Positions 16,269 through 24,664 of a stretch of DNA of 52,236 nt are shown piece after piece. Position numbers and translations under genes: made by a program. Position 1 is the first letter of the stretch, and each line of letters begins with the position of its first letter. Source of the DNA: Bacillota bacterium (GTDB lineage Bacteria; Bacillota; Clostridia; Peptostreptococcales; Anaerovoracaceae); the NCBI GenBank assembly GCA_017397825.1, contig JAFQHT010000118.1:1-52236 (forward strand), read 5' to 3'. Below the pieces are notes generated by a model, which was given only the letters and a program-made list of their open reading frames with translations, made no database searches and was not told the DNA's origin.

Positions 16269-17294
16269 TTAAACTGTAACTTCGCCTGCAAGAATTCTGC
16301 GGTAATCTTCGCAGTTTTTCTTCAGCATTTCAGGGATTTTCAGTTCGTATGGGCATTTGGAAAGGCAGGCACCACATTCGATACACTTTTCTGCATCTTT
16401 CATTGCTTGCTGCCATTCTTCTGTAACCCAGTCAGCGGAAGGTGCACGGCGGATCATCAGAGACATGCGGGCACAGTTGCTGATTCTGATTCCCTGAGGA
16501 CAAGGCATGCAGTATCCGCAGCCGCGGCAGAATTCTCCGTCAAGGTCTTTACGTTCTTTCTCGATGAAAGCACGGATTTCATCATCCATAACAGCAGGGT
16601 TATCAAAGAAGCTGAGCCATTCTTCAAGCTCTGCCATAGTCTGAATTCCCCAGATAGGAAGTACGTCATCGTGCTGTGCCATAAAGGCAAATGCAGCGCG
16701 GGAGTTTGTGATAAGACCGCCGGCCAGCGCTTTCATGGCAATATAGCCCATGTTCTGCTGACGGCACATTTCGATGAGTGCCAGATCTCTTTCCCCTGAA
16801 AGATAGCAGAACGGGAACTGCATAGTTTCGTAAAGGCCGGATTTTACACATTCTTCGGCCACACCGATTTTGTGGCAGGTGATACCGATATGTTTAATCA
16901 TACCCTGGCGTTTGAAATCTTCCATGGTTTCATAAAGTCCTGTACCGTCACCGGGAGCGTAGCACTGACCTGCCAGATGGAACTGGTAAATATCGATATA
17001 GTCAGTTTTCATGCTTTTGAGTGACTGTTCAAGATGGCGTTTCATGTCATCAGGTGTTTTTGCCCCTGTTTTAGTGGCTATGTAAATATTTTTGTGGACA
17101 TCAGAAAGCGCAAGACCGATTTTTTCTTCACTGTCTGTGTATGCATTGGCTGTATCAAAAAACGTCATGCCGCCTTCATAAGCACGGCGGAGAATTGCTG
17201 CTGCATCTTCAAAATTTCTTCTCTGTACAGGCAGAGCACCGAAAGCATTCTGAGGAACTGTAATGCCGGTACTGCCAAGGGTAACCATTTTCAT
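16269..17294 (-). CDS. Aldo/keto reductase with C-terminal 4Fe-4S domain
   Basis: 341 residues. The barrel carries the aldo/keto reductase tetrad D47, Y52, K75 and H106. The C-terminal part has Cys clusters: 'CRGCGYCMPCPQGI' followed by 'CIECGACLSKCPYELKIP', typical of ferredoxin-type tails in anaerobe members of the family. Such proteins are thought to reduce carbonyl compounds with electrons from NAD(P)H or ferredoxin; the substrate here is unknown. It is cytoplasmic, with GAAGGAAG before the ATG. It begins one base after the hydrolase stop and is the last gene of the four-gene unit headed by the LuxR regulator. Confidence 0.88.
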   Translation of the reverse strand: MKMVTLGSTGITVPQNAFGALPVQRRNFEDAAAILRRAYEGGMTFFDTANAYTDSEEKIGLALSDVHKNIYIATKTGAKTPDDMKRHLEQSLKSMKTDYIDIYQFHLAGQCYAPGDGTGLYETMEDFKRQGMIKHIGITCHKIGVAEECVKSGLYETMQFPFCYLSGERDLALIEMCRQQNMGYIAMKALAGGLITNSRAAFAFMAQHDDVLPIWGIQTMAELEEWLSFFDNPAVMDDEIRAFIEKERKDLDGEFCRGCGYCMPCPQGIRISNCARMSLMIRRAPSADWVTEEWQQAMKDAEKCIECGACLSKCPYELKIPEMLKKNCEDYRRILAGEVTV

Positions 17295-17295
17295 A

Positions 17296-18249
17296 CTATC
17301 TTCCTTCTTTCTCTTTAAATTTTTTTATCATTATGTCAGTAATTTCCTTAACTTTATTTCTGTAAGTTTCTTCATCGACTATGTAGCTTAGACCGTGGCC
17401 TGCACCGGGGAACGTCTGGAAGATAAGGTCTGAATTGCAGTTTGCTGCAATTTCTCTGCTCATGTCGCAAGGTACGAAAAGGTCTTCTTCTCCATGTATC
17501 AGAAGTACCGGAATGCGTGTATTTTTAACTGACTCGATAACTGAAGTTTCATTGGGATCGAACCTGCCGTAAATCCGAGCTCCAAGCCATATAAAAGGCC
17601 ATATGATGGCAGGAGGCAGGTGCATGTCCCGGCAGACTTTGCAGATGATGTCTTTTACTGAAGAGTAAGGGCAGTCTGCTGTAACCCCGATAACATTATC
17701 CGGAAGGTCCATACCGGAGGCCATGAGAACAGTGGTAGCACCCATGGAAACACCTTCTATAATGATCGGCCGGTCTTTTCCGAAACGCTGGCGGGCATAT
17801 TCAATCCAGCTGAGACAGTCTCTGCGTTCGTTTATACCGAAGGCAATGGTTGAACCTTCACTTTTGCCATGGGCACGCTGGTCTACAACCAGTGTACTGC
17901 CGCCGCTTTCTCTGGCCAGTTTGTTGCCGCCGCAGAAATCTCTCGCGGCACTGCCGTGGTAGCCGTGGAACTGTATGTGCAGCGGTGTATCGTCACTGAC
18001 GTGATAGTAACGTGCTGCCAGTTTCAGTCCGTCAAAAGCTGTGGTATATACCTGCTCGTAAGGAATTGTATCCATATCAGTAATCAGTTTCTGCATGGTT
18101 CCCCATTCTTTTTCATATTGTTCGCCATGCGGGAGTTTGTATTTTTTGTTACGGTTTCTCAGGGGTGAGTAGAAACACCGCCAGTAACCGTAGTAGGCAA
18201 ACAGCAAGACAGCTGCTGCCAGTATAATTATAATAAATAAAATTTTCAT
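17296..18249 (-). CDS. Membrane-anchored alpha/beta hydrolase
   Basis: 317 residues. A single hydrophobic segment at 3-20 anchors the protein, probably with the catalytic domain outside the cell. The alpha/beta hydrolase core follows, with the oxyanion region 'FHGYHG' near 95-99, the nucleophile S168 in GVSMG, the acid D256 in 'HGEEDLFVP' and the base H285 in 'GAGHG'. It is related to the YfhR/BEM46-like group of peptidase S9-like lipases/esterases; the substrate is unknown. Its ATG overlaps the stop of the upstream gene by one base (TAATG), so the two are translationally coupled. Confidence 0.85.
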   Translation of the reverse strand: MKILFIIIILAAAVLLFAYYGYWRCFYSPLRNRNKKYKLPHGEQYEKEWGTMQKLITDMDTIPYEQVYTTAFDGLKLAARYYHVSDDTPLHIQFHGYHGSAARDFCGGNKLARESGGSTLVVDQRAHGKSEGSTIAFGINERRDCLSWIEYARQRFGKDRPIIIEGVSMGATTVLMASGMDLPDNVIGVTADCPYSSVKDIICKVCRDMHLPPAIIWPFIWLGARIYGRFDPNETSVIESVKNTRIPVLLIHGEEDLFVPCDMSREIAANCNSDLIFQTFPGAGHGLSYIVDEETYRNKVKEITDIMIKKFKEKEGR

Positions 18250-18806
18250 TATATTACATTACTGTTAAGTTCATATATAGTCATCAGTGCATCATAAACC
18301 ATTGTGAACAGGCCGTCGCAGTTTGACGGATATTCGTATGTATCCCTGAAAGTTACCATTCTTCCGTTATCCAGCGTAAATACTATTGTGGTGACAGGAG
18401 CATCAAGCAGTTCAAGTTCCGATGGCACTCCTTCGCCTGAGATGAGACATTCAGTGCTGTGGCAGATTTCTCTGAAGACGCCGAAATCAGTTTCGCTGAC
18501 TTCTGTATTTAAAGTCTCTTCATCAGCCCCGTTATAAGGACTTCTGGCATAGTCATAAATGAACCGGCCGCTTTCGTCAGAAGCGATGCTCATATAATGA
18601 TAACCGCCTTCCATACCCCCGCTGCAGCTGTAAGATACGCCGGTCAGATTCCAGGAAAGGGTATTGATCATGCCCGGGCCGTCCAGAATATTCCTGTCTG
18701 TGTGTCCTTTTAATAAAAACAGCGCAGCAACAATAACAAGGATAACAATAATTACGATAATCCCTATGGTCATTTTATTCACCTTTCGCTTTCCGGAGAG
18801 TTTCAT
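18249..18806 (-). CDS. Single-pass membrane protein of unknown function
   Basis: 185 residues. The short basic N-terminus (KLSGKRKVNK) precedes one membrane segment at about 12-32. The rest has the shape of a secreted beta-rich domain: 'FRDTYEYPSNCDGLFTMVYDALMTIYELN' at the end and two Cys pairs that could form disulphides. I do not recognise the family. GAGGAGGT precedes the ATG, which lies 16 bases after the LuxR gene. The gene is coupled to the hydrolase by a TAATG overlap, so it probably works with the hydrolase or the regulator. Confidence 0.6.
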   Translation of the reverse strand: MKLSGKRKVNKMTIGIIVIIVILVIVAALFLLKGHTDRNILDGPGMINTLSWNLTGVSYSCSGGMEGGYHYMSIASDESGRFIYDYARSPYNGADEETLNTEVSETDFGVFREICHSTECLISGEGVPSELELLDAPVTTIVFTLDNGRMVTFRDTYEYPSNCDGLFTMVYDALMTIYELNSNVI

Positions 18807-18822
18807 AAGGGTACCTCCTCAA

Positions 18823-19920
18823 TCACTTCAGCGGCAATAACTTTTCTATGATTTCAGCCCTGCTGGAGACTTCCAGCTTGGCAAAAATATTTGAAGTATG
18901 TTTCTTTACAGTATTTTCTGAAACGCAGAGGTCTTCTGCAATATCCTTTCTTTTTTTATTGGCAAGAAGCTCTTTCAGAACTTCCAGTTCTCTGGATGTC
19001 AGAAGGGCGGCATCAGCCCAGTTTTCTATCAGTTCATCAATGTTTCCGATCTGTGCAGCGTCAGTATGTGAAGTATTCTCCGGCACTGGGGCTGCATTGT
19101 CAGTTTTGGCAGAAGCACCTCCGTAGAAGGTATCCAGCATGCTGTACAGTGACAGCAGATATATTTCGGTAATTATATAGGACACCGATAAGAACTCAAA
19201 GTTAATATGTATTTTCTGCTCAATGAACCATACCAGTATATTGGCAAAAACCACCGCAAGAAGTGACACTGCAAGCTTCGGAGAACTTTTGGCTTTCCTG
19301 AAGTGTGCGTAAATAATTACGGCAATCATGATAATGAAATAGAATGCCAGGAAAAATGAATAAACGCAGTGGAGAGGACCGTAGGTTTTGGCAAGAGCTG
19401 CACCGCCGTTGATAAACACCAGAGAAACCTCTTCGTAGTACAGGGTCGAATATCCGGGCGAAAGCACCAGCAGCAGAACTGCCAGATCGATGGCCAGGAG
19501 AACTGCCAGAAAAACCTTGTTCCTCTTATAGTGACATTCATCCATTATGATTATCAGCATGAACAGTGGCAGGAATACTGCTCCGAAGTATGTAATCTTG
19601 TTGGCAAGAAGGGCTTCTGACAGAGTCTGCGATGATGACAGAAAAGCATAACCCAGATTGATGACAAGCACCGAGGTAAAAAGCAGTATAAATACCAGAT
19701 CTTTCTTTTTTATGAAAGCGCAGTAACCCAGCAGAAGGATGAAAGAAACAACAGTTGTAACCATATATGCAACAGTATTGTTGAACTGAAGTTTGTCAGA
19801 ACTGCCGCTGCCTGCAGCATAAGCAACAGAAAATGAGCACACGAAAACAGCAGCTGCGGCAAGCAGCATCAATAACAACGTACAGATGTTTTTTTCATAG
19901 CCTTTTCCTGGTGTATACAT
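18823..19920 (-). CDS. Membrane-bound LuxR-type regulator with 7TM sensor
   Basis: 365 residues. About residues 10-265 are hydrophobic with seven to eight membrane segments and resemble the HisKA_7TM N-terminal module of histidine kinases (for example 'NKITYFGAVFLPLFMLIIIMD'). The C-terminal 65 residues are a LuxR DNA-binding domain: 'LTSRELEVLKELLANKKRKDIAEDLCVSENTVKKHTSNIFAKLEVSSRAEI'. A kinase and receiver are missing, so it is a one-component membrane sensor-regulator. The same architecture is common in gut Clostridia and Actinobacteria, where some members control enzymes for host- or diet-derived compounds. It heads the minus-strand unit and is divergent from the zinc-ribbon/SPFH array, sharing an operator-rich gap with it. 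The start has GGAAGGAAGG upstream. Confidence 0.85.
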   Translation of the reverse strand: MYTPGKGYEKNICTLLLMLLAAAAVFVCSFSVAYAAGSGSSDKLQFNNTVAYMVTTVVSFILLLGYCAFIKKKDLVFILLFTSVLVINLGYAFLSSSQTLSEALLANKITYFGAVFLPLFMLIIIMDECHYKRNKVFLAVLLAIDLAVLLLVLSPGYSTLYYEEVSLVFINGGAALAKTYGPLHCVYSFFLAFYFIIMIAVIIYAHFRKAKSSPKLAVSLLAVVFANILVWFIEQKIHINFEFLSVSYIITEIYLLSLYSMLDTFYGGASAKTDNAAPVPENTSHTDAAQIGNIDELIENWADAALLTSRELEVLKELLANKKRKDIAEDLCVSENTVKKHTSNIFAKLEVSSRAEIIEKLLPLK

Positions 19921-20002
19921 TTATGGTCCTTCCTTCCGGGCTTTTATAAAAATATAATGTTTTGCTTATTAAAGTATTATAGCACTTCTGAAGAATATGC
20001 AC

Positions 20003-20060
20003 CACCCCTTAAAGATAAAAATCACCCCTTAAAATTACCCCTGAGCAGAGGCAGGGGTAA
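20003..20060. promoter_or_regulatory. Four ACCCCT half-sites in a divergent control region
   Basis: CACCCCTTAAA occurs at 20003-20013 and again at 20023-20033, exactly 20 bases apart. Then TTACCCCTG (20035-20043) and CAGGGGTAA (20052-20060) form a perfect 9-bp inverted repeat with an 8-base spacer. The sites lie between the LuxR-regulator promoter (minus-strand TATAAT at 19981-19976 with a poor -35) and a plus-strand promoter at 20063-20089. The spacing by helical turns and the poor -35 boxes fit activator binding. The LuxR-type protein is the obvious candidate, but that is inference. Confidence 0.6.
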
Positions 20061-20062
20061 TA

Positions 20063-20089
20063 GTGACACCGATAAAAAAATGATATAAA
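20063..20089 (+). promoter_or_regulatory. Probable promoter of the zinc-ribbon/SPFH array
   Basis: An extended -10, TGATATAAA at 20081-20089, with GTGACA (20063-20068) 15 bases upstream of the hexamer. The -35 region touches the inverted repeat at 20035-20060. Confidence 0.5.
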
Positions 20090-20124
20090 TAAACTAATAA
20101 AAAGGATGATAAGGAGGGAAAGTG

Positions 20125-20475
20125 ATGAATGAGACAATAGCAAGCAACATCAGAGACTTGTCCGACAGCGGTGAATTCAGATTCGCTGCCTCCTGTACAG
20201 TTTGCGGAAAAACATGGATAAGCACACCGACGCCTTTTTCTAAAGCTGAAGGTATCGTAAAAAGCGAAGTGAAAAAGTTTTTTTTCATGAAATGCTACCA
20301 TAAAGAAAAACGAAATGCGATGGCAGCTGCAATTAAGGAAGCGAAAAGCAGTCTTAATTTCTGTCCTGTCTGCAGAAGCCTTGTATGTGATGACTGTTTT
20401 ATGATATGTGAACATGATGACATGTGTATTGACTGTGCATCATATTTCCACGAAAAAGGTGAACGCGTCGATTAG
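20125..20475 (+). CDS. Small zinc-ribbon protein
   Basis: 116 residues. Three Cys groups suggest bound zinc: CTVCGK near residue 25, CPVC..VCDDC at about 80-90, and CEHDDMCIDC at about 95-104. The middle is a basic helix. I know no function; the pattern suggests a small metal-stabilised domain rather than an enzyme. AGGAGG at 20112-20117 lies 7 bases before ATG 20125; a GTG just before it is less likely. The gene is first after the operator region, and zinc ribbons recur in four of the next genes, so it probably belongs with that system. Confidence 0.65.
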   Translation: MNETIASNIRDLSDSGEFRFAASCTVCGKTWISTPTPFSKAEGIVKSEVKKFFFMKCYHKEKRNAMAAAIKEAKSSLNFCPVCRSLVCDDCFMICEHDDMCIDCASYFHEKGERVD

Positions 20476-20513
20476 TGGCGGAAATTAACAGCAGAAAAAG
20501 AAAGGAGAAAAAC

Positions 20514-21974
20514 ATGGGAAGATATAAAAAATTGATTCTTCTGCACTCCAATGATATGCATGGAGACTTCACCGCAGAGCATGTGGATGAAAAACTGGTC
20601 GGCGGTGTGAGCATGCTTTCAGGCTATATTGACAAGGTGAGACGGGAAGAAAAAAATACTCTTTACTGTATAGCCGGCGATATGTTCAGAGGTTCAGTAA
20701 TTGATTCTGAATTCAAAGGTATCAGTACAATTGAAATTATGAATGCTATTGCACCGGACGTCGTTACTTTGGGAAACCATGAAACCGACTACGGTGTGGC
20801 ACACCTTCTGTTTCTTGAAAAATGCGCCAAGTTCCCTATAATAAACGCCAATCTGTACATAAAATCCAATTCTGCACGTCTCTTTAATTCTCATCTGATA
20901 ATTGAAGTGGACGGCATGAAAATTCTGTTTATAGGTATTCTGACAGAAGAAGTAATGGCACAGACAAGGACTGAAGAAGTTATAGGTTCCTTCGTGGACA
21001 TCCACGATGCGGCCAGGGAAGTGGGCAGAATATGCAACGCATACAACGCCACAGACATTGACCTTACAGTGCTGATGACGCATATCGGCTTCGAGGAAGA
21101 TAAAAAGCTGGCAGCAGAGCTTGACCCGGCCTGGGGCGTGGATGTTATTATCGGCGGCCATTCACACACCTTCATTGAAGCTCCTGAGTTTGTAAATAAC
21201 GTTGCAATTGTGCAGGCAGGTACAGGTACCGACCAGATAGGCAGATTTGATATAGTAGTGGACACTTATGATAACAATATCGAAAGTTTTCAGTGGCAGG
21301 CTATTACTGTCAATAAGGAAAACTGTCCGCAGGACCCTGACATCATAAAGATTCTTGACACATATAAAAGCCACACTGACCAGAAATACGGCCGTACAGT
21401 AACACGTTTCCGTCGTCGTCTCACTCACCCTGAAAGAAATCAGGAAACGGAGCTGGGAGGACTTATGTCAGATATTCTGAAAGACAGTCTGGCCATAGAC
21501 ATAATGCTTCTTGGTTCAGGAAGCGTGAGATGCGACCTGGGACCGTTGGTTACTTATAAGGATTTTGTGGAGTGTTTCCCATTTGACGATTCCCTCCATA
21601 TGGTAACGGTTACAGGAGACCAGCTGAAGCGGATGCTTGCTTTCATGCTCCGCGACGAAGTGTGGCAGGGTGCTCACAACGAGTTTTACCAGCTTTCAAA
21701 GGGTATGAAGGTTGTGTATGATAAGGCAAAGGGCGAAATGCTTGAATTTTCTTATGAAGACAAGCCTATTGAACCGGAACAGATTTTCAGAATCGGTCTT
21801 CAGGAGTTCCATTTCCTCAATTTCACAGAGTTCTTCAATGTACCGTTTGAAGAGGTGGAAAAGAACAAGAAGCCAGTGACTCTGGCAACATCCACAAGAG
21901 ATGTTCTGGAAGAGTACCTGACTACTCACCAGCATCTTGACCGTGAAATCGACGGCAGACTTACATTGATTTAA
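20514..21974 (+). CDS. Metallophosphoesterase, 5'-nucleotidase family
   Basis: 486 residues. The N-terminal calcineurin-like domain has the metal-site motifs 'HSNDMHGD' at 11-18, 'GDMFRGS' near 60, 'LGNHETDYG' near 87 and 'GGHSHT' near 222. The C-terminal domain (about 310-486) is the 5_nucleotid_C type. Members hydrolyse nucleoside 5'-monophosphates or cyclic 2',3' phosphodiesters, usually in the cell envelope. Here there is no signal peptide, so it should be cytoplasmic. AAAGGAG precedes ATG 20514; a GTG start at 20475 overlapping the previous stop is less likely. The 53-base gap to the SPFH gene has no clear terminator, so it may be in the same unit. Confidence 0.85.
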   Translation: MGRYKKLILLHSNDMHGDFTAEHVDEKLVGGVSMLSGYIDKVRREEKNTLYCIAGDMFRGSVIDSEFKGISTIEIMNAIAPDVVTLGNHETDYGVAHLLFLEKCAKFPIINANLYIKSNSARLFNSHLIIEVDGMKILFIGILTEEVMAQTRTEEVIGSFVDIHDAAREVGRICNAYNATDIDLTVLMTHIGFEEDKKLAAELDPAWGVDVIIGGHSHTFIEAPEFVNNVAIVQAGTGTDQIGRFDIVVDTYDNNIESFQWQAITVNKENCPQDPDIIKILDTYKSHTDQKYGRTVTRFRRRLTHPERNQETELGGLMSDILKDSLAIDIMLLGSGSVRCDLGPLVTYKDFVECFPFDDSLHMVTVTGDQLKRMLAFMLRDEVWQGAHNEFYQLSKGMKVVYDKAKGEMLEFSYEDKPIEPEQIFRIGLQEFHFLNFTEFFNVPFEEVEKNKKPVTLATSTRDVLEEYLTTHQHLDREIDGRLTLI

Positions 21975-22027
21975 ATTATTAAAAAAATATTTAAGTATAC
22001 ACTTTTGTTTAATGAAAGGAGAATATT

Positions 22028-23308
22028 ATGGGACTTATCAGAGCAGCATTAGGATCAGCAGTTGGAACACTGGCAGATCAGTGGAAAGATTATTTTTATT
22101 GTGATTCAATTCCGGCAGACGTACTTATGGTAAAAGGCCGCAACAGAAACTCAGGCCGCTCCGGAAATACCGGCAGAACAAGCAATGTTATTTCAGACGG
22201 CTCAGTAATCAACGTAGCAGACGGACAGTGCGTAATGATCGTTGAAGCAGGTAAAATTGTTGACCTTTGTTCAGAGCCAGGCGATTTTACATATGATACA
22301 TCAATCGAACCTTCCATCTTCTGCGAAGGCCTTTCCAAGGAAAGCGTAAAGAGAGTATTTGAAGAGATGGGTAAGAGATTCGCTTTCGGCGGTGAACCAC
22401 CAAAGGATCAGCGTATCTACTACTTCAATACTAAAGAAATCATGGGCAACAAGTACGGAACACCTGCACCTGTTCCTTTCAGAGTTGTAGACCAGAGAGC
22501 AGGCATTGACATTGATATCGGCCTCAAGTGCTTCGGCGAATACAGTTTCAGGATTATCAACCCTATGCTTCTTTACAAGAATGTATGTGCAAATGTGGAA
22601 GAAATGTTTACCCGCCAGGAACTTGAAGGACAGATGAGAACTGAACTGCTCACAGCTCTTCAGCCTGCATTTGCAAAGATTTCAGCTATGGGCATCAGAT
22701 ATTCAGCTATTCCTGGCCACACAGCAGAGCTTACAGAAGTCCTCAGAGAAATTCTTTCTGAATCCTGGGGCGGCCGCATGGGCATTGAAATCCAGAAGGT
22801 TGGTATGTCCTCAATCAAGGCAGATGAAGAAGACGCAGCGATGAGCACGGATATGCAGCGTGCAGCAGCATACACAGATCCAAGCCTTGCAATGGCATAC
22901 ACCGTTGCATCCAGAGGCAAGGCTCTTCAGGACGCGGCAAACAATGAAGCAGGAGCCGCTACAGGCCTTATGGGCATGGGCATGGTCGGCGGCATGGGAG
23001 GTCAGGACAACATGATGCAGACACTGCTGCAGATGCAGCAGGCTCAGCAGATCCCACCGCAGCCGCAGCAGCAGGTTGGAATGCAGGTTAATCAGCCGGC
23101 AGTACCTCAGCAGCAGGCACCGGCAGGATGGACTTGTTCCTGCGGACATGTGAATACAGGTAAATTCTGCAGTGAATGCGGAAGTGCGAAACCGGCAGCA
23201 GCTCAGTTTAAGTGTGACAAGTGCGGATGGCAGCCTGAACCGGGTTCACAGCCGCCTAAGTTCTGTCCTGAATGCGGCGATAAATTTGATGGTAATGATA
23301 TAGGCTAA
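22028..23308 (+). CDS. SPFH-domain protein with C-terminal zinc ribbons (YdjI-like)
   Basis: 426 residues. The first 320 are an SPFH/virion-core-protein-like domain of the YdjI type: an N-terminal helix, then strands and the 'DQRAGIDIDIGLKCFGEYSFRI' region, and a helical part ending in 'RAAAYTDPSLAMAYTVASRG'. A Met/Gly/Gln-rich linker at about 315-375 leads to two zinc ribbons at about 375-420 ('CSCGHVNTGKFCSECG' and 'CDKCGWQ...CPECGDK'). In B. subtilis YdjI, with YdjG and YdjH, is encoded beside PspA and belongs to a membrane stress complex. AAAGGAG precedes ATG 22028. This is the first gene of a run with no internal terminators. Confidence 0.8.
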   Translation: MGLIRAALGSAVGTLADQWKDYFYCDSIPADVLMVKGRNRNSGRSGNTGRTSNVISDGSVINVADGQCVMIVEAGKIVDLCSEPGDFTYDTSIEPSIFCEGLSKESVKRVFEEMGKRFAFGGEPPKDQRIYYFNTKEIMGNKYGTPAPVPFRVVDQRAGIDIDIGLKCFGEYSFRIINPMLLYKNVCANVEEMFTRQELEGQMRTELLTALQPAFAKISAMGIRYSAIPGHTAELTEVLREILSESWGGRMGIEIQKVGMSSIKADEEDAAMSTDMQRAAAYTDPSLAMAYTVASRGKALQDAANNEAGAATGLMGMGMVGGMGGQDNMMQTLLQMQQAQQIPPQPQQQVGMQVNQPAVPQQQAPAGWTCSCGHVNTGKFCSECGSAKPAAAQFKCDKCGWQPEPGSQPPKFCPECGDKFDGNDIG

Positions 23309-23341
23309 CGAGCCTGAAAGAAAAGTAAAGGAGGTTCAGTT

Positions 23342-24103
23342 ATGGGTCTTTTTGATAAAATGTTTTCTAAAAAAATGTGTGATATCTGCGGCGAGGATAT
23401 GGGTATCGTGAGTGACAGAAAAGTTGAGGACGGCGCTATATGTAAAAAATGTTCCGCAAAGCTTTCACCTTGGTTCAGAGAAGGCCGCACTACTACTCTT
23501 GCAGAAATAAAAGAGCAGCTGGCATACCGTGAAGAAAACAAGACAGAAGTTGCAAAGTTCAATATAACAAGAACAATCGGCAGCGATAATTTAAAAATAC
23601 TTGTTGATGATGATGCAAGCAGATTTGTTGTGACAAGTGCAAGAAACCTTGAAGAAGCCAATCCGGATGTTCTTGATTTTGCACAGGTTACAGGCTGCGA
23701 CCTGGACGTAAGAGAAAGACGCACCGAAGAAAGACGCAAAAAAGAGGAAGGCGGATTTGAAAGTTACAATCCTCCTAGATACAGAGTGTACTATGATTTT
23801 TACATAACAATTCATGTAAATCACAAATATTTCAACGAAATTGAATTTAAAATCAACAGCTACAGTGTAGAGACGACTCCCTCAACAGGAGCCCCACAAC
23901 ACCGTATACCAGATCCTGAACTCAATAATGAGTACAGAGAATACAAAGAAATGGGAGAAGAAATCATAGCAATCCTGACAGATGTACACAAACAGGCGAG
24001 GGAAGATGCAGCACCTAAGGCAGCAGTAAAATGTCCTTACTGCGGAGCTACAACTGTTCCGAATGCCAGCGGATGCTGTGAATTCTGCGGAGGACCACTT
24101 TAA
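23342..24103 (+). CDS. DUF4428-like double zinc-ribbon protein
   Basis: 253 residues. The N-terminus 'MFSKKMCDICGEDMG...CKKCSAKL' (about residues 8-42) looks like the DUF4428 zinc domain. The middle, about 60-210, has alternating strands. The C-terminus 'CPYCGATTVPNASGCCEFCGGPL' is a second ribbon of the Cys-x2-Cys type. There is no membrane segment. Function is unknown; similar proteins occur beside SPFH/YdjI-like genes. AAAGGAGGT precedes ATG 23342, 33 bases after the previous stop. Confidence 0.65.
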   Translation: MGLFDKMFSKKMCDICGEDMGIVSDRKVEDGAICKKCSAKLSPWFREGRTTTLAEIKEQLAYREENKTEVAKFNITRTIGSDNLKILVDDDASRFVVTSARNLEEANPDVLDFAQVTGCDLDVRERRTEERRKKEEGGFESYNPPRYRVYYDFYITIHVNHKYFNEIEFKINSYSVETTPSTGAPQHRIPDPELNNEYREYKEMGEEIIAILTDVHKQAREDAAPKAAVKCPYCGATTVPNASGCCEFCGGPL

Positions 24104-24122
24104 GAAAAGGAGTTTTGAAGCT

Positions 24123-24647
24123 ATGAAAAATACAGTATTAAAAAGTGACAATGGCATATCTGTAAAATATGTTTTCAGCGAAATGCCGGAAAATGCAGGG
24201 GATTTAAAAGAACTGCTAGCAGAATATCCTCAGACTGACAAATTCAATACGGCAGCGTTTTTCATGGCCTCCCTTGTGCGCTATGTTAAAAATGCCGAAG
24301 ACGGACTTGCAATGATAGATGTTCTGAAAGGGCCGCAGCTTCTCAGCAATCCTGCAAAGTTGTTCGTAAAAGAACGTTTCATGGACAAAAAATATCTGGC
24401 TGAAGCATATTTTGAGGGTGCTGAACCGGAAAACAATTACGAACCTGATAAACCTATGACGCTTATTTTATATAATGATCTTGTGGAACCACCGGAAGGC
24501 TACAGCTACATAAATGTAAAAACTTCCGGAGCAGACAATCCGCGCCGCCTGGTCATGAGAATAAAGGACGGACACCACTACATATGGGAATATAACGGCC
24601 TTCTCATGGGCATACGTCTGCCGGCGCAGGAGGACCCTTGGTTATAA
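24123..24647 (+). CDS. Unknown soluble protein in SPFH array
   Basis: 174 residues with no signal peptide, no membrane segment and no Cys pairs. The mixed alpha/beta composition starts with a helical part 'LKELLAEYPQTDKFNTAAFFMASLVRYVKNAEDGLAMIDVLKG' and ends with strands: 'RLVMRIKDGHHYIWEYNGLLMGIRLPAQED'. I do not recognise the family with confidence. AAAAGGAG precedes ATG 24123; a longer reading runs into the previous gene and is rejected. The tight spacing on both sides (19 and 17 bases) ties it to the zinc-ribbon/SPFH neighbours. Confidence 0.6.
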   Translation: MKNTVLKSDNGISVKYVFSEMPENAGDLKELLAEYPQTDKFNTAAFFMASLVRYVKNAEDGLAMIDVLKGPQLLSNPAKLFVKERFMDKKYLAEAYFEGAEPENNYEPDKPMTLILYNDLVEPPEGYSYINVKTSGADNPRRLVMRIKDGHHYIWEYNGLLMGIRLPAQEDPWL

Positions 24648-24664
24648 AGGAGGAAGACTGAAAT

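Noticed and set aside
21975-22027. Separate promoter for the SPFH gene
   Set aside because: The A+T-rich gap has TTGATT at 21966-21971 but only a poor TATTTA at -10, so I could not support a promoter there.
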